Shown here: positions 62,706 to 64,000 of the stretch, piece after piece | Position numbering within the stretch: position 1 is the stretch's first letter | Layout: every line of letters starts with the position of its first letter | Assembly (NCBI RefSeq): GCF_004348985.1 | Contig: NZ_SMKW01000004.1 | Span: forward strand, 223,204 to 287,203 | Source: Saccharopolyspora elongata | GTDB taxonomy: Bacteria > Actinomycetota > Actinomycetes > Mycobacteriales > Pseudonocardiaceae | DNA length: 64,000 nucleotides | Reading direction: 5' to 3' | Translations under genes and position numbers: made by a program | The notes under the pieces: generated by a model | Database searches by the model: none | Told to the model about the DNA's origin: nothing | The model's input: the letters and a program-made list of their open reading frames with translations, nothing else

Positions 62706-63047
62706 CCGCGCCGATCGGGACGTTGATGAACAGGATCGACCGCCACGACAGGTATTCGGTGAGCACGCCACTGAGCAGGTTTCCCGCCGTGCCTCCGGCC
62801 ATGCCGACCGCGGTCCAGGCGGCCAGGGCGCGCGTGCGCTGAGCTCCCTCGGGGAAGGTCGTAGTCAGGACCGTCAACGTGGCGAGGGCCAGCACCGCTG
62901 CGCCTAGGCCCTGCACTGCCCGCGCGGCGATCAGCAGCTCGGTGAGTTAGCCAGTCCACCAGCCAGGCTCGCTCCGCAGAAGGCCACCAGGCCGAGCGTG
63001 AAGATCCGCCGCAGCCCGAAGAAGTCGGCCAGGCGACCGCCGAGCAG
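62706..63047 (-). pseudogene. DHA2-type MFS drug transporter fragment
   Basis: The minus strand reads LLGGRLADFFGLRRIFTLGL and FCGASLAGGLANS, then after a one-base loss LLIAARAVQGLGAAVLALAT, TTTFPEGAQRTRALAAWTAV, GMAGGTAGNLLSGVL and EYLSWRSILFINVPIG. These are helices 2-6 of a 14-helix MFS exporter in correct order. Both ends are missing and one frameshift is present. It is a relic. Confidence 0.8.
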
Positions 63048-63421
63048 CCTGGGAACAGACTCGGTAGACGTCAACGACCCAGTCCGCAACTCTTGACAAC
63101 TTCTCCCCGGTCATCGTGGTCACCCAAACCCTGGTGGAACTGATCGGCATGGTCAGCTACTTCCACACCGTCCCCGTCTGGTTCCCGAACGGCCGCAGAT
63201 GACCGCCTGACGCACGCGACTACACCGGGCGAACTGGCAGCCCGGCAACCCCCGATGGCTGTACGTGGTGAGCAAACGGGGAGCAGCCCTGTGCGCTGAA
63301 CCGCGGTGAACGGACCTCAACCACATCGAACGAATCCGGACTGACCTGCGAAGTCTCGGCGACGCCGCCCTCCCCGGGGGTGCTGTACGCGCGGCGAGCA
63401 GCAGCTAATGGTCAAAAGCCT
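63048..63421. other. Gap without recognised gene
   Basis: A plus-strand frame near 63090-63200 reads VVTQTLVELIGMVSYFHTVP, vaguely like the end of a carboxymuconolactone-decarboxylase-type protein, without start or redox motif. It is probably debris. Confidence 0.4.
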
Positions 63422-63472
63422 GCGCCCAGTGCGTTGTGTCTCGGCTTTTCGCGGGCACAACGCACTGGGTGC
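63422..63472. terminator. Long imperfect inverted repeat
   Basis: A 17-base arm (63422-63438, core CCCAGTGCGTTGTG) pairs with 63456-63472 (core CACAACGCACTGGG) with one mismatch and a 17-base loop. It lies just downstream of the arsC gene, which ends at 63527 on the minus strand, so a terminator for that gene is the simple reading. It is longer than most and might instead be a mobile repeat. Confidence 0.55.
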
Positions 63473-63526
63473 TTTGATGTGCGGGTTAAAGGTGGTCGCC
63501 GCCGACCCCGGTGGCCTGGACGTCGC

Positions 63527-64000
63527 TCACTTCGCCGCCTCGGGCACGAGTTCGGCGAGCAGGGCGTGGACGCGGCGGTCGATGTCGTCGCGGATCGGGC
63601 GGACGTCGTCGATGGATTTGCCTGCTGGGTCGGTGAGTTCCCAGTCGAGGTAGCGCTTGCCGGGGAAGACGGGGCAGGCGTCGCCGCAGCCCATGGTGAT
63701 AACGACGTCGGCGGCTTCGACGGCGTCGGTGGTGAGTTTCTTCGGGAATTCCTGGGACAGGTCGAGGCCGAGCTCGTTCATGACCTCGAGCACGGCGGGG
63801 TTGATGGTGTCGGCGGGTGCGGATCCGGCGGAGCGGACGGTCACGCGGCCCTGGGCGTGGTGGTGCAGGAGGGCGGCGGCCATCTGGGAGCGGCCGGCGT
63901 TGTGCACGCAGACGAACAGGACCTCGGGGGTGGTGGGCACGGTGGCTCCTTGGTTCTTGGCGATGTCGGTCAGCCGCTCGCGGGCGTAGCGGGTGGCCAG
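63527..64000 (-). CDS. arsC: Arsenate reductase ArsC (LMW-phosphatase type), 5' end outside window
   Basis: From GTG 63940 the chain has the P-loop CVHNAGRS, a cysteine pair in MGCGDACPVFPG and the catalytic Asp in LTDPAG: the thiol-coupled arsenate reductase family that converts arsenate to arsenite in the cytoplasm. The frame is open from 63940 to the right edge and reads LATRYARERLTDIAKNQGAT, which looks like the end of the helical bundle that precedes ArsC in some actinobacterial proteins. The true start may therefore lie outside the window. In the visible part the GTG has AAGGAG upstream, so separate initiation is also possible. Confidence 0.85.
   Translation of the reverse strand: MATRYARERLTDIAKNQGATVPTTPEVLFVCVHNAGRSQMAAALLHHHAQGRVTVRSAGSAPADTINPAVLEVMNELGLDLSQEFPKKLTTDAVEAADVVITMGCGDACPVFPGKRYLDWELTDPAGKSIDDVRPIRDDIDRRVHALLAELVPEAAK

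Noticed and set aside
1..64000. CRISPR arrays, tRNA or rRNA genes
   Set aside because: No regularly spaced repeats, cloverleaf-like tRNA segments or rRNA signatures were seen on reading; a dedicated search was not possible.

Overview
The window is high-GC actinomycete DNA. GTG and TTG starts are frequent, most ribosome binding sites are GGAG-like, coding is dense, and TetR-type regulators are numerous. A probable mycothiol-family DinB enzyme, an AftB-like GT-C arabinosyltransferase and the style of the integrase and UvrA-like genes suggest a member of the Pseudonocardiaceae (Saccharopolyspora- or Amycolatopsis-like). This taxonomic call is inference from protein style, not from a marker gene. 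No rRNA, tRNA, CRISPR array or replication origin was seen.

Layout. (1) 1-6.5 kb: a minus-strand operon of an argininosuccinate-lyase family enzyme, an amino-acid ABC permease, its ATPase and a lipoprotein binding protein, with a divergent XRE-cupin regulator; then a cytochrome P450 and a divergent TetR regulator. (2) 6.5-19.2 kb: accessory metabolism. It has several TetR genes beside clear palindromes, a deazaflavin-type nitroreductase-like protein, a DUF2867 protein, an SRPBCC protein, a two-RCK channel-like protein co-transcribed with a 50-residue orphan peptide, a NylB-like serine hydrolase behind a 5'-truncated amidohydrolase, an HD-domain protein, a macrolide-type glycosyltransferase and a DinB/maleylpyruvate isomerase-family protein. 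(3) 19.3-24.7 kb: a scar. A UvrA-like resistance gene is cut after about 290 codons and is followed by Tn3-transposase debris, a frameshifted integrase element and unrecognised debris, interrupted by an intact ArsR/SDR divergent pair with a 23-bp operator. (4) 24.7-46.9 kb: a long run of envelope and stress genes. These include an HtrA-like lipoprotein, TetR plus FAD monooxygenase, an MMPL transporter, MarR, two LapA-like proteins (one behind a sigma-B-like promoter), a CPBP protease, a universal stress protein, a site-2 protease with CBS domain, two lipoproteins sharing a C-terminal domain, a GH15 trehalase-like enzyme with SPFH and NfeD partners, a zinc-ribbon protein coupled to a ligase-like protein without the catalytic lysine, NhaA, a BCCT carrier and a PucR-type regulator. 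(5) 46.9-47.3 kb: decayed pieces of an SDR gene and a SulP gene, both of which have intact relatives in this window. (6) 47.8-54.2 kb: a GT-C membrane glycosyltransferase, an OmpR/histidine-kinase pair, an aldolase pseudogene, a frameshifted HAD gene and a methyltransferase. (7) 54.5-64 kb: a metal- or metalloid-like cluster with many damaged genes. It contains a radical-SAM family protein lacking its radical-SAM core, a frameshifted ArsM-like methyltransferase, truncated thioredoxin-like and MerT-like genes, DUF427, a MerA-like flavoprotein, Crp/Fnr, SulP with a MerR regulator, an MFS remnant and an arsenate reductase that runs off the right edge.

How the genes fit together. Region 1 looks like uptake and breakdown of an arginine-like amino acid. 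Region 4 reads as an osmotic, pH and membrane-stress island. Region 7 was probably a thiol/metal detoxification cluster and is now decaying. Remnants of genes with intact relatives in the window (XRE-cupin, SDR and SulP) point to past duplication and loss. Several single-base frameshifts could also be assembly errors and need raw-read confirmation.
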